Shown here piece after piece: positions 46,021-60,025 of a DNA stretch of 64,000 bases (its first letter is position 1; the number at the start of each line of letters is the position of its first letter). A program made the position numbers and the translations under genes. Under the pieces are notes generated by a model. That model was given only the letters and a program-made list of their open reading frames with translations, did no database searches and was not told the origin of the DNA. Origin of the DNA: Plumapathes pennacea (taxonomy: Eukaryota > Cnidaria > Anthozoa > Antipatharia > Myriopathidae); the NCBI GenBank assembly GCA_964036295.1, contig OZ038462.1, positions 27,889,759-27,953,758 on the forward strand. The letters run 5' to 3'.

Positions 46021-47029
46021 ACAAAGCTTTCCTTCAAATTTTTGATGTCGAAGTTCCATGTCTTTCAAAGTGAAATAGGTATATGTGCAACAAATACCTT
46101 GACCGCAAAGGCGGTAAACAAATGAATCAGGAATCTGATTTCATATCATTGTTTAGTTTTAGTTTTATGATTTGTGGCACTCGGAAGCCGTAGAAAAGAA
46201 GCAGCCGGGTGGATCACTGTGCGTATTTCTTGACCAGGCGACGTACAACACATCTATTTGGACAAGGTTGACTTTCATAAATTTTTGCATTGAAATCTGT
46301 ATATGGAGGTATTGCGACTTGCGTGATGAACGTGACCAGCCGGTCAAGGCTTTAACTGCCACAAGTGCGACAAATATGGCCTGCCAATCGTATAATCGAA
46401 CTTTAGGGAATCCGAATCAGAACTTTCGAAAGGCTATAGGCAACGAGGCGAGCTTGGCGGCGACACTGCTTAGATATACAGTTTACGCTAACATTGGCCC
46501 GACATCAAAGCACTGCTATTTATCTCATTGATCAGGGCAAAGGTTACGCCGGAAGATGATATCGTTTACAGTTGCTAACGTCTGTCTGCTTTTACTGTGA
46601 TTAGAGCTCCGGATGAGTGCACCTACAGCTGTGGCAGTGTTAATCACAGGTTTTGTTGAGGCTCTGTTAAACTTGGCGGCAGCTCATAGCAGAATTTGAC
46701 AAACATTCAGCCGTCTCACCGCCATGGTGAGACACGTACTGACTTAGCAACCGCGCCAAAAAGCTAACACACCGAGTGAGTGCTACGCATATCCGTGAGT
46801 CAAAAACGAAAACAAACAAACTCCGTTTTTAAGGTCGCCGCAGCCGCGAGCAAATACACCGAAATAGTCCTGAACATTGAGTTTGTTAGTCACAAATGAC
46901 TGAACACGCTGTGAACAAAACCGCAATAATATTGCAAACAAGTCTCATGTTACATTCCTCGCTTTCAATTTATATTTGTTACAGAGCGCGAATACTCGAA
47001 ATTTAGTAAAAAAAACATAAGTATTGAAG

Positions 47030-47360
47030 CGAAGCCTAGCTTATCGTGGATCGACTGTGCATGAAAAGATAAGTCACACATTACTCTTTTCTTGCTGGCT
47101 AACTTTTCACTCCAAAGCTCAAAATGCAGAATCGCTCAACCTTTAAGAAGCAAGTGTATGAGTGTTGTAATGACAATTTATACCAATAGGTTTCATTTGA
47201 GCAAGGTGTGAAAAGTCAAGTTATCTATACTGTGTGATATTTTTCTGGTGAGAAACTGAAACTCTCTTTTGGGAGTTTCGCTCTTGTCCCTACTTTCCAA
47301 TTTAGTTTCTTCTGGTCTCGACCCCACCCAACGAGCTCACTGGCAATCCAGTCTTGTTTG
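47030..47360 (-). repeat. Dispersed repeat, copy C (family of 32945-33330)
   Basis: Read on the minus strand it carries AGACCAGAAGAAACTAAATT, GAGTTTCAGTTTCTCACCAG, AAAATATCACACAGTATAGA and TTGACTTTTCACACC, then AAAGGTTGAGCGATTCTGCA. It is the longest copy of the family in the window. Confidence 0.75.
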
Positions 47361-49030
47361 GTTTTAAAACATTTAAAAGAATTCTTTACATCCGTTCTTT
47401 TAATCCTATCAGGTTTCCCCCATATTAGGCATTAAGCTTGCCATACCTTTGATTAAACAGATAATCCATTTCATGCTTCAATTAACATGGGATTCACACC
47501 CCAGTGGTTTGGACCTCTCAGTATGAAGTTGTACCATTCTTTTCACATGCTTCTGAGTTTAATTATTTAACTTGTCAGTATTCTAAATTTATATTAAGTT
47601 TATTGGCAGAATAAAGAAGTGTTCTGAGCTGTAACTTTTGTGACTGTTCTAAAGTCTAAAGCTACATTTTTATTCAGTAGGCATTAATCTTACAGAATAA
47701 GACCCTAAAACATAGGTAATATTTACTATGTTTAAATATTCCCTTTGTGAATAACCACATTTATACAGTAATTTAGATATAGTCCTTCCAGTTGATTTTC
47801 GGGCCCTTCTATAATATAAAATTTGTAATATTTCAATCCTTTCAATTTAGATATATATATTCATTGCTCTACAAAAAAGGCAAACTTTTCATTCAGAGGT
47901 TGTTAGTTTCTGTTACAAAAGAAGGCATTCTTACATAGTGGTATTTCTCTTATGGCGGTTTGTCTGTTTCTTATATAAGACTCTATGCCCAGATAGCGAT
48001 AATGAGCCACTCACCCTCTTTCTGGCCCTAATGTTCGAAGCTCAGGCATGTTTTGAAGTGCGTTGTGACCTTTGACGCGCCAGTTAACCACACAGCATAA
48101 TTTAGGGTTGGTCATCATGTATCTGGAATGTTCTGCTGCGTCGCTCAGATAATTCCGTGTTAAACGAAAAGAAACTACTCAGTGCTAGAATCCACTAGAT
48201 GATTGACCTATTTTGATAAGGGATTCCAAGCGGCAAATAATCGCCGAACGACCTTTTGGATTAAACCGCGCCCGCAATCTGTTGATCAATTTGTTGCCAA
48301 GTTTTCAGTTTCGAGGAGAGCGTTCTAAGTGCTCTTTCGCTCTCGGTAATATCCTCAACGTGTCATAACAACAGGTATGTGATCAGATTTCATTTCTTGT
48401 TTGCCTGTGAACTCCACGGTTCTCGACTAATTGTCTGGTGGCCATTTATTTTTGTCCTTGCGGATTGCTGCGCGGGGGAAATCAACAACTAACACAGCGA
48501 AGCTTTGTTATTCCCGTGAGTAGTGCCCTAAAAGTCAGAGTGAAGTTGTAAAATTCCAGCTCATCTTGACGCTCTTGATATTGCGGAGTACTGTAAATTT
48601 TCAATTAATTCCTTATCGTTGTGTTGTAATATATCACCTGCCATGCATGTACGTAGGATTTACATGCTCTCTGCTTGTTTCTACTTTTGCTAGTACGTCT
48701 TCTAATAACAGCTTCAAGGTATAAATTAGACAAAAGAAACCCTACCATTTATTTTATTATTAGCGCACAGAGAAAGATAAGATCAGTGTCGACTTCATAT
48801 CACAGTACGTGATGAGGAATATAAGCGTCCGGGTCCGTTTCTCGTTACAAAATGAGTTTGCAAACATTTTCTCGATCGCTGATTTCTCGATCGTTTTGGA
48901 TTATATTTTTACTTGTATGCAGATGAGTGTGTATGAATTGTACTGTAGCTGTGGCATATTTGGCCTGTGTTCTGTTTACTGTGTAAATTTTGAGGTACTT
49001 GTTGTAATAACATTGTCAGACTGCTTAGCA

Positions 49031-49160
49031 TGCGTCTATCGAGTTACGGATGCACGCGGGGAGTTGGGAGAGCAACTCTAGTTTCACGAGTGCTCTCCCA
49101 ACTTCCCAAGTGCATCCAAAACTCGATAGACGCACAGCTAGAAGCATGAACCAATTCTTT
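49031..49160. repeat. Palindrome (hairpin repeat)
   Basis: GCGTCTATCGAGTT..GGATGCA..GGGGAGTTGGGAGAGCA pairs with TGCTCTCCCAACTTCCC..TGCATCC..AACTCGATAGACGC around a short centre near 49085. It shares its right arm with 3415-3535. Confidence 0.8.
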
Positions 49161-49869
49161 TAGGCACAGGAAAATTACGAGCGAAAAACAAAATTTAGTT
49201 TCTGATTGAATGCAAAATTCTCTTTCAACGCGCAAAAGGAAAAACAAACTCTCTCATTGGCTGATTAAAAACACGCCACAACTTACTAACATTTCTGTCA
49301 TCTAAGCTTTAATGAGAGTCGATGAAAAATTAAAAGGTGTTGTTTAATCGACGAAACACTGTAAGTACTGTTAACCTGGCGTGGTGAAAGCCAGCAGCCT
49401 AACTTTAGAATTTATGGGAGACAATGCCGGTCCGGAAAAACAAAGTGATCATTCCAAGAATGTGAGCAAACACAATGAACAAAAGAGATGTTTGCCGAGC
49501 GAACTTGTTTGTTATTCGAGCTGCAAGCAAACTGTACTGTTAACACTGCAAGCATGGCAGCTTTCGGAATGAGTGAACGCCGCTTTATTTCAAAATTATT
49601 GAAGTCTTGACGGACATTTATCTTTGTTGTGATGAGTCTCATTGTCTACGAGGACAATTAAAGGACAAATGCAAAGTCCAAAACGACTTTTGCTCATTCG
49701 AAAGTATACTTCCCATAATATCCCGGACTTTCATTAGATTATTTGCGCTAGTTTTAGAGATATCGCGCATTTAGTGTGACTTTCCGAGAGCTTCCCGACG
49801 CCATTTCCGAAATCTTACTTTTTTTGGCCGCGAGTGGACTGGATCGCATTTGTGACGTCGCTCGCAGCA

Positions 49870-51440
49870 AGAAGAATTAGGGTTAGCACTCGTTCACACG
49901 CTTCAAAAGGAGGTTCATTAAATATTCATGCTGAATCTCATTAGCATTCAGGTCACGCGCCAGCCATGTGATGCGTGATGGCGGTGTCTTCCGACAGCTC
50001 AACGCTACCTCGTAAGTTGCAGAAGTCGACTTATCGTATATTGTTCAATTGAAAAGCACAGTGTAAGGGCGGACGGACAGACAGACAGTTGAACCTCGAC
50101 GGACAACCTCGTTTCATGAAAGACCTCCTTTTGAGTGTTGTGACTAATGCCGAACTTGCCGCTGGGCACTTGTTCACACGCCTCAAATGGAGGTTCGCCA
50201 CAATTTAATGTCCTGTTCACTGTACGTGTTCAGTTTGAACGACCACGCTTTTTGATAGAAACACTATTTACATTGTCGTGGAGTTTCTCTCCAAGAATTA
50301 GGAATGGACCCCAGAAAATGGGATCTGCTCATCTCTCCACTGTACCTTATGTGGCTTCTTAGCAGGATCTGATGTAATATGAACCCAAGAGACAAGTGAA
50401 TATTTTTTCAATATTTCCTTTATTACAATAAAAATACATGGAAAAAATGAGTATGAATGTGAGATAGGGGGAGGAAGAGGGATGGGGATGGAGGGAAGGG
50501 TAGAAGTGAGGTGAGGTTCTCAGTGTTGGCTGCAGGGATGTTCTTCAGGTCTCAAGCCATTCAATACTGGATACAACAACACACGTTTAAAATTTACTTT
50601 ACATAAAGCTGCTCTGGAAAAAACACCCGATGACATATGATCAATGCCAAGCGGTCATGTGATACGATGGTGACATGATACCGGAAATTTCACTATCTTG
50701 GGCTTCTAATCTTTAGATCTTCCTTTTGCCGTGGTTTAAAATACCAGTACTTAAGTTTTCAGTCAGAAGTGTACTCAGTCACCAATCCTGCCGAAGTTTT
50801 TATCTGAGCGGACGTAACAGAATCTGCTCGAAGTTCTTGTCTCGAACGCTTCAATTTTCTCTTTTGCTTCCTCTGCGGTATCCCGGTAGTGTCTGAGCCA
50901 TGTTTTGAGAAAGCGCGCGAAGACCCGCGTAAGCTGAGACCACATTTAAGTTATTTAATCAGTCGTTAATTGCGATGAAGTGTACTTTTTATTTAAACCA
51001 GTTCATGGCACTCAGTCTCCGTTGCTTCGATATGCCCAAAATGTTTTATTTTGAACTTCAACTGCACGTAGAAAATTCCCTTTGGCCCTTGATGGGCTTG
51101 ATCCCTTGACCTCCGTGTGAGGCGTGTGAACGAGTGCTTAGCGGCGAGTTCGGCATTAGTCACAACACTCAGAAGGAGGTCTGTCGTGAAACGATCGTTA
51201 TCCGTCTCTAACGTTGTTCTTCTCAACTGAAAAATGTAAAAATATACGATGAATTACCTCGTCTGACAAGTACAAGGATCAAAGCATCTCAAGCCTACTG
51301 TGCGATTGCGGCGTGACCGAGCACTTGGAGTCTGCGTGACACGTTGGTGACACACTAATGAGATTCAACAGGAATATTTAATGAACCTCCTTTTGAAGCG
51401 TGTGAACGAGTGCTAACCAAGAATTAGTGTGGAGCTGGAG
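49870..51440. mobile_element. 1.57-kb element built of two nested inverted-repeat pairs
   Basis: Outer pair: GGTTAGCACTCGTTCACACG then CTTCAAAAGGAGGTTCATTA (49878-49925) against its reverse complement at about 51362-51415. Inner pair: GACCTCCTTTTGAGTGTTGT then GACTAATGCCGAACTTGCCG (50122-50165) against about 51128-51185. A CACTCGTTCACACGC.TC phrase occurs in all four arms. The unique centre (50200-51100) has no recognised protein. The family is unknown. Confidence 0.65.
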
Positions 51441-51619
51441 TTTCTTCTCATCGAATGCAGCAGTTTAGGAGGTTTACGAGAGCGACTTTTGATTTGGAAA
51501 CAAGACTTCTATTCATGTCAGTTTGTTTGTTAGCAGAAAACAGTGAGAGCGAACATAAAACCTCTTCCAATAGCGATAAAGACTGAGGTTGCAGAAGCAT
51601 TACCTGAACTGCGTGACTG
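51440..51619 (+). other. Candidate untranslated first exon of the plexin-like gene
   Basis: The stretch ends in a strong 5' splice site (GCGTGACTG then GTAAGT) and lies about 2.1 kb before the first coding exon. There is no independent support. Confidence 0.25.
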
Positions 51620-53713
51620 GTAAGTTTTGTTTTGTGCTACTGTCGCCTTACTGTACGTGTAGGTGAACTATATTTACTTGACTCTTTACTTGACTAAAGC
51701 TAAGCCAGTTGTTTCTCTCGTTTTCAAGGTACTGTATACAAAAGACAACCATTATAAACACTGAAGTTTGTTTCTTAATTTGTTCTTTGCAGCACTTATC
51801 GCTACATCGTTGATCAGCGCAGCGGTGCATAGGACGAATTTTCGGGAGTCTTGGCCTTGTTATTTAAATTTCGAAACCCTTCTGCCTTGTTGAATCGAAA
51901 GGACAGTTTTCTTTGATATGGTGAATTTTGTAATAAATTATATCAAGCTTGCATTCCAATATGAGGTAGTACCCTAGAGTAAATAATGTTATTGTTGCAT
52001 GAGCATTCTATGTCCAATGTAATTCATTGCAATATGTAGAGAAAGGAACAGGTTGTGAGAATTTGTGTGTTATATAAATGTGCATACCAGCTGCGGATCT
52101 ACCATACTAAGTATCTGTATTTAACAAACATACATGTTTCCTTACAGTTTACCCTTCCAAAGTTTCATACACAGCAGACATTTTTATGAGAGCTGTTGAG
52201 AAATTTTGTAAAAGAGTAAATCATTTCATTTATTCAGATGACATGACAACTCATAATTAAAATGTCTACTTTTGAAGCTTGTCCATAATTGCTACATTGT
52301 TTACAATGGATGCCAAGGGTGAATATACTCGCAGAGCCCTATGTAGTCTGTTTTATAAATCCATGACAGCTTGCATGAGTTCATCCACATAAGGTAAGCC
52401 AAGGGAAGGTAGTGTACAATAAGACTATTTTAGTACTGGCACCTTCACTCTTACATTGTTGCCAATACTCGCTACGACCTAACCAGCCAATTCTTCTCCA
52501 GAAATCAATAATAATGTGCAATTATTCTGTATATGATGCAAGGCAGCTAAAAGCAAACCTTTGAAAAACAGGTTCAAAAAACCAAAATGTAAACAAACTT
52601 TTCTGGTAATTCTGAATATTTCTTGGTCAAACCTGGAAAAATTTAATATGATATACTTCTGAAGCAATTGTAACTATGAGTATTTTCTGACAGGCCCTTT
52701 TAGTCTACACCTAAATACAAAGCTTTACAGTTAACTGCTTTACCAGTTTAATCTCCAAAACCTAATTATAATAAACAACCCTGATACAACATGTGAGAGA
52801 GAATAGGCTTACTATCCTCGAGCTTCTTCGTATGTTGAGCCGTATTAGCATTTAAGTGCATTTAGGTTTATTTAAGTGCATATGCCTGAAAGAAAAGGAT
52901 ATGGTCAAGTAGAAGTGGCGATTCCTTGCCTTGGTACTGTATCACAAAAGCAATCTAAAAGCGCCCTACAGTCACTGCTTCTTGACACTTCATTTTGAGA
53001 GCATGTTGTTCCTTTTTTCCTGTAATGTTTTATTTGTGTTGGAATATATTCGGTAGTGCACCCGCTCAGTTAGGTTCTGTTGGTCGCAGGATGCAATCAA
53101 CGCTAGATCCTGAATGAAACCTGTGTTCATCATCTCTTCGAAAATAGCAGTGTTCACAATTGAAGCGGTCGGTGGATCCTGCTCAGAATACTTCGGCACC
53201 GTTTCCTTTTCACGTTAAACACTTTTCTTTGCAAGTTGTTTTGATTAGAAAATGAACAAAAGCTGGTACCAGCCTCAAATGGTGCCACACAGTGCACCAT
53301 CTTCACTCTGTTTCTTGTTGCGTTCGGATTGCTTTGGGCAACTATGACATCACACCAAATGATTTCTGGTCTAGTGCTGACAAAAGCCGAAAGTACGCCA
53401 TCTTAATTGTTTCCGATAAAAAAAGCAAAAAAGAAACTGTTGTAGCTCCGAAAATAAAACTATCTTTTCCATAAAACTTTGGAATTAAGCGATTCATATA
53501 AAAGTCTTTTAGATGAACGAAAGTCGTTTTGGGCTTTGTCCGTCTGTTGCTTTGTTTTGCATAAATAATCATACAGTAATGAAGAGAGGCTCGTATCTTG
53601 GTCTCTTAGTTTGTATTGACTTGCTGTAACTCTGTACCTTGTTTTAACATGTACAGTACTGCACCTTTTATTTTAAACAAGAAACTCAGATGTTTTTTCA
53701 TTGTTTTCCATAG

Positions 53714-56700
53714 GTGCCATATCCAACCTGTGACTTCAGCGAGGTTTCTCAGGAAAGTAGAGATGGCACATGTTAAATATTTTGCATTTTTTACCTGGGC
53801 ACTTCAGATGGCCAATGCTACCAAAGAATTGACATCTCAGTATCCGTTGTATGATATTGAAGTCGATAATGAAACAGGAGCTGTTTTTCTGGGTGGAGAG
53901 AATGTTATTCTTCGAGTCACAAAGGAATTACAACTGGAAAAAAGTGTAAGCACTGGCCCTGTAAAAGATCACCCAGATTGTCGTCCCCCAAGAGTTCCAC
54001 CTGATTGTGGACTTGAAAGAGTTTTGACAAAGAACAGAAATAAAATTCTACTCATAGACAAAGGTCGGCGGAACCTTATCACTTGTGGAAGTGTGTACTT
54101 TGGTGCTTGTCAGTTGCGGGACCTAAATACTCTGAGCACACTTAGAGAAGTAAATGATCAATTTGTGGCTTCAAGAAGTCCTAGCTCATCCATTGCATTC
54201 ATTGCACCTGGATCAACTGATGACAAGCCAGTAATGTATGTTGGTGCAACTTGGGATAACACTCCACTTGTGTATTATCAAGCAGCAGTTGCCAGTCGAA
54301 ATCTTGACAATGGAAAGGAGTTGTTTCACTTTGTTGAAACACAGCTTGGTGACCCCATTTCATATATTACCTTTAAGGATCCTCAAAATTTTATTGTGAA
54401 GTACATTTATGGATTTTCCTCTGGGACATTCAGTTATTTTGTGCAGGTGCAACAAACACTTAATTCATATGAAGTTGGAGATAAAAGATACCACACAACG
54501 ATAGGCCGTGTCTGTCAGAAGGACAAAGAATATGCTTCTTATGTAGAAATGCCCTTGGTATGCCAGTCTAGCAGTGGTGAGGAATACAACATCGCACAGT
54601 CCGCTTTCCTTTCAAAGCCTGGGAAATTCCTCAGCTCAGAACTTGGGAGTAGCGGGGATGCTTTGTTTGTTGCCTTCAGTAATTCATCACTGGGGTCACC
54701 AAATGCTACTAGGTACTCGGCCATGTGTGTTTATTCTATTGAGGATATTAATCAGAAGCTGTCTGAGAATATCAAGAAATGCTTTAGTGACTCCAAACAG
54801 AACAAAGGAATGCCGTGGGCTAAAGGAGGTGGACAAACATGTGATGGAAGTACGGTGAGTACAATACTTTGTAGTACTGTATCATATACTTTTTAGATGT
54901 TGGTCATCTGAATTTGTAAAACCCAACTCTTACATCGGGAAAAATTACCTCCACCCACCCTTTCTTGGTCATTTTTTGTCCATTCCATTGTTATCCACAA
55001 CCCTGAGTTAGCCAATTTCTTGAGCTCAAGAAAACTCTGTCTCATGGTAACCATCATGGGGTGCAGAATCAAATAAAATTCATATGCAAATGCAATAAAC
55101 ATCTCTCCTTTGTTTAGCTACATTATGTAATGACACCTTGCACATGCAGCAAGTTACACCAATTTAAGCGCAACCTGATAAATGCAATAAAACAGCTTCG
55201 ATTGATAGTTTTATGGCTGGGATACTGGGATTGCCAACCATGGAAATGGAACTTCCACAGAGCGATCCAGTTGAAATGAGCTCAGGGTGTTAGTGTTTCC
55301 GCTTTTGTTTAAACTTTGTGGTTGCTCTTATTTTTAGGGTACTGACACCAGTGAGCCATTCTGTCCAGGAACAAGAATAAGTGGAAATTACCCAAACCAT
55401 CCTATTGGAGGAGAAATACCAGTGACTGCTAGTGCGACCTTTCTGTATGACTCAGCGTCGCTTACGGCCATTGTGGCCATGCCAGTTAACGACTACACTG
55501 CTGTCCTTCTTGGAACTGCACATGGTCATTTGCTAAAGGTACAGTACAGTCTCAGTTATATGGCACAACATTATTCATAGACAAGGGTACTAAGTACATT
55601 TATGTTTCTTTGGGCCTTGTATTTTTATGTTGAATTAATGCCCTACTGTACTTCAAGGCAACCTCTTTTGTACTGTACATAAGCTTAAACACTGTAGTGG
55701 TTCATTGGTTGAACCAGACCACGTGACCACCTGTATAATAAGCCTGTTAATATATTCAATAGATTAGTATGTGTTATGAACTACTCGTGGTTGGTCTACT
55801 ACAAACACGAAGACGTGGTATAAAAGGAGAGATGCCTAAGGTTTCTTGCCTTCAGTTGTCAATCAACCGCCGTCTGTGTCGGACGCTCTTATGAGATCTC
55901 TCTCTGAAACAAAAATTGTTCCGTCATTTGCCATTATGCGTATGAATCTGTAAAGTTCAGGACATACCGTCGTAAATACTAGAAATACGATATTCGCAAA
56001 GGTCCCACGCCCAAGTAATCGATTATGTATGACATTGCTGGGTAGAGCTCTCATGTAATGTGACTGAAGGCAATTAATGACACTACAGTTGAAGCTCTCT
56101 GGCGGACACTCTCGTAAGCGGACAGCACTACTTACGAACACATCTACGAGACCTATTTAAACTCTAGCTAAGTCAAACTTTGCAATTACCCATTCTCGTA
56201 AGCAGACAGTTATTTCCCCACAGTAAGCATAGAAAGTGTCCATAACTGTGTCCATTTACGGGAGCTTCAACTGCATATCAGCATTTACATGATATTGACA
56301 TGCGTGGTATAAGCATACATGAGAACTCTACCCATTGCCGTTTGAAGAGCACAGTAATTCTGTTATATATGTTGGTTGGTCGTGAAAGTTATTCTTCTCT
56401 TTCACACAAAATGCCATGTTCATTTCACAGTGATTTATTTTGTTCCATAAATATTAAGAAAGTATACAGAGACGGTCTTTGCACTGCATTCGTTGGTGAA
56501 ATAAAACGTATATATATTTCTCAAGTATACACCCTACTTTTCAAGGTTTCAATATTGTTGCATGTGTTCCCTGGTACATGTACTAAAGCACAAAATCCCA
56601 TGCCAGGAAAAAATAACCCTAAACCTATACTCCCCTTCATATTGGAAAATTGGAAGTTCCTGTGAGAGTGAAAATGGAAAAAATGCATTTATAAAATATA

Positions 56701-59700
56701 CAATGATTCTACAGAATATTAGACAACTTAGCAGATTCTCTACCACTGTAAGATGCTTTGTGACATGAGAAGAGTCTCATTTCCCATGTCATATGGGTAA
56801 ACTAACTCTTCATAATAATCACAGAAAGGTACTTTTTCCAGTTTGGCTCAGTGAATTTCTTCTCAAGGAAAAGGAAGAAATCAATGTACGTAGTAGAAAG
56901 CTGGCACGAGTAAAATGTTACTAATTGTGGTAAAAGCTGATTCTTTAATTGGCTTATAATTGTTATTGTATCTTTGCAAATTTATTATTAACCTTGAGGC
57001 ACTGAAGGCATCCAGGACTCAATGTCTCTGTCAGTGCTATCCAATTTTAACTTTTTAGATGGCATTTTTTTCTGCCCACACCAGCTGGTAAATAATACAG
57101 TAAATCTCTTCTGAACATTATTCTTTATACAGTATGTATACCAGCTAAACAGGTAGTTCAAAAAAGCACTGAAAATCAGAGAACAAGATACACTTGAATA
57201 TTATGTGGGTGAACCTGAAGTAATCCAATACTTTGAACTTGTTTCAGTGATACTAATCCCTCCTTTCAGCTTAGCACTATTTAAATTAAAAGTGAGAACC
57301 TGGTATTAAGGGTCCAATACCCCTTAGAAAAAAAACTCTTGGAAAAGCATGGGATTTTATTTCTCAAATCTTTGTTTTGCATTTTATGTTTTTGACATCA
57401 TCGTAATGGTCATGTGACTTTCAGTGAATATATAAACACTTTAGCATATTACAATACCTGCAAAATTATAGTCATGCAAATTTGAACTTCTGCAAATCAT
57501 CATAACAACCTTTTTATAGCTAAACAGTGTTTACAGAGTTCCCTCCTCTATACATGTACTCATGTTGATCTACATTGTGTCAAGGACCTCTTTCTGAACC
57601 TGAAGTACAGTACAGTGAACTTTTTTCAGTATATTATTTCACTCTTACAGCCTAGCAATATTTAAATTATAATCTCTTGGACAAGCATGGGATATTATTT
57701 CTTAAATCTTTGTTTTGCATCTTATACTTTTGACCTTTACACCATCGAAATGGTAAAGGTAGTTGTGAATCCTAGTGAAAATATAAACACTTTAGTTTCA
57801 ATGCCTGCAAAATTATCATCCTGCAAAGTCACAAGATATTCTATTACTGTCCTGATGTTAAGGGGTTTCTTGAATTTGTTTTGACAATGCAGCCATGCAT
57901 GTAGTGCACTAAACTACACAGCAAAAAAAAAGATACAGGTCAAATAACATTTAATCTATACAGTTTTATGCAGTACATGATAAATGCAACATAGTTTAAA
58001 CAACTGCAGGTACAATCAATTAGTTTTTATAACAAAAATCTAGTTCAAACCAAAATTCACAAGTTTTTCAATTGCAAAAGGTTTCACAGTCTTTTTACTC
58101 CATGTTCAAAATTTTGATTGAGCATTGTATAATTTTTCAAAGGGTTAAACTGAAATGGTTTATAGTGCTGGAATGCAAATACACATGTAGTTCTTTCTAA
58201 TCAAATGCACAGATTCTTCTGTGTATGACTAAGTTATGTGCTGTGAGCTTTAAGATTTGTCTGAGCAAGTTGTCAAGTGGCAAATATCTCTGAACACAGG
58301 CTCCCCAATCTTACTGTATGACTTGAAAAAGAAAAGTTTTCAAATTAAAGAAATACTTCACCTATATTGTTCCTTGTGTGCTTTTATCATTTCTGGGCAG
58401 TTTCAAGCCGTTCATCTGGTGCTGATTCAGTCTGTATATAAAATGACATTTTTTTCTGTATGTCATTTTATATATACAGACTGAATCAGCACCAGATGAA
58501 AATCGCTCAAAACGGCTTGAAACTGCCCAGAAATGATACACATTTAAGGAATAAAAGCACACAAGGAACAACATAGGCGAAGTATTTCTTCAATTTGAAA
58601 ACTTTTTTTTTTTTCAAGTCATACAGTAAGATTGGGGAGCGTGCTCTGAACTGTATGACACTCGAACTGACTATCGAGATTCGAGGTCGCGAGAGGAAAG
58701 AGCCAGGGAACGAGGTTGAAGATTCTGTTCCGGTGTTTTACCCAGCAAACCCCGCTGCGCGGGGAGGTCGCCCAGTGAACGAAAAACATTAAAAAACGAT
58801 ATGGTGTTCAGATTAGTACCCACGCAGGGCGTGGGAATAAGAATTCAGATGTTGAAATGATGGAGGAATGTGATGCTGAGGTTATCGGTATACAGAAAAG
58901 GCGAACGCGGCTGCCACTTCAGAATATAATTTTGACACAGGTGCCCGTCAGCCCCAGCCCAGGTATGTACATGGAAACTTCACAAGACCGCAAGTAAATG
59001 ATTTTAATGAATAAAATAAAGCCTAAATTAACGCTTTCAGATTACCTGTGTCTCTGGTAGGATTTTGAGACATTTTAGCCAGCTTTTGCTCGGAAGGGAA
59101 GCCGTGTGAAAACAACACGGCTGGAGTTTCCGATTACCAACGGTCTTAGCTCGAAGCCCGATAAATGCATTCAAAATGGTCAGAACTCCATCAAATCCCA
59201 CCGAACACATCTATCGACAACATTCCTGTCGATATTCCATCCACTGAATTTCAAAATCCGTCAAAAAGTCACCATGAAATGATTCTCTTGCGACTCAGCT
59301 TGATGTTGATCAAAGACTATAATCCGAGGCGTTCTTCAGCCGATCGACGTTTCCTCCCTGCTGTGGAATGATCACTGGTCGCCACATCGAGAAAAACAAA
59401 CCAGGAAACAAAAAAAGTCGTTGCCGAAGAGAAACGGAAGCCACAACTATTGCTGTAGCGTTGATCGAGCGATAATTGTAACTTTCGTTCTTCGACACAA
59501 TGTTATGCAATTATTTTTGCGCAATTACAATTACATGTCTGCTTATAATATCATGAAAACACTGCTTCTTAGCATATCTAGCGATAGAAGGCTCAGAAGA
59601 CCGAGGGAGAACCCGGAGAATAAGAAGTTCGAAGCGCGAAATTTGAATATGGTACAATAGCTGTTCTCCCAGTGATATAAAAAGTCAATAAACGGGCGTA

Positions 59701-59994
59701 AAACTTCACAGATGCTTTATAATCAGTAAAGAGCTTCCATTTCTATATTAGGAGAGGAAATCAAGGCAGATTGTTAGTTTTTATTTGAATTTCCGGAGAG
59801 CATTTTGACCGTTGGAAGCCATTTTGGTCAGTTCACAGTGTGAATACTAATTAGGGGCGGAGCATTCCCTTTTATAGCGTGTCTTTGTGTTTAAACATAC
59901 ATGTAAAGACAAAACTATAAATATGTCTGCTTATTAGAAAACATGGTTTGAAATCAACTTTTTGTGCTCAGTCACATTGTTATGTTTTGGTTGT

Positions 59995-60025
<31 letters not shown>

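Larger units (their letters stand above)
44575..53713. other. Repeat-rich spacer upstream of the plexin-like gene
   Basis: No coding gene was recognised. It holds several dispersed repeats, a palindrome and a nested inverted-repeat element (listed separately). Two sites look like ends of untranslated first exons: ATAACAACAG then GTATGT at about 48375, and TGCGTGACTG then GTAAGT at about 51619. Either could belong to the plexin-like gene, whose first coding exon starts after an acceptor at 53713. Confidence 0.45.

Noticed and set aside
46172-46531. A 119-codon plus-strand frame
   Set aside because: Composition and lack of any motif or splice signals suggest chance.
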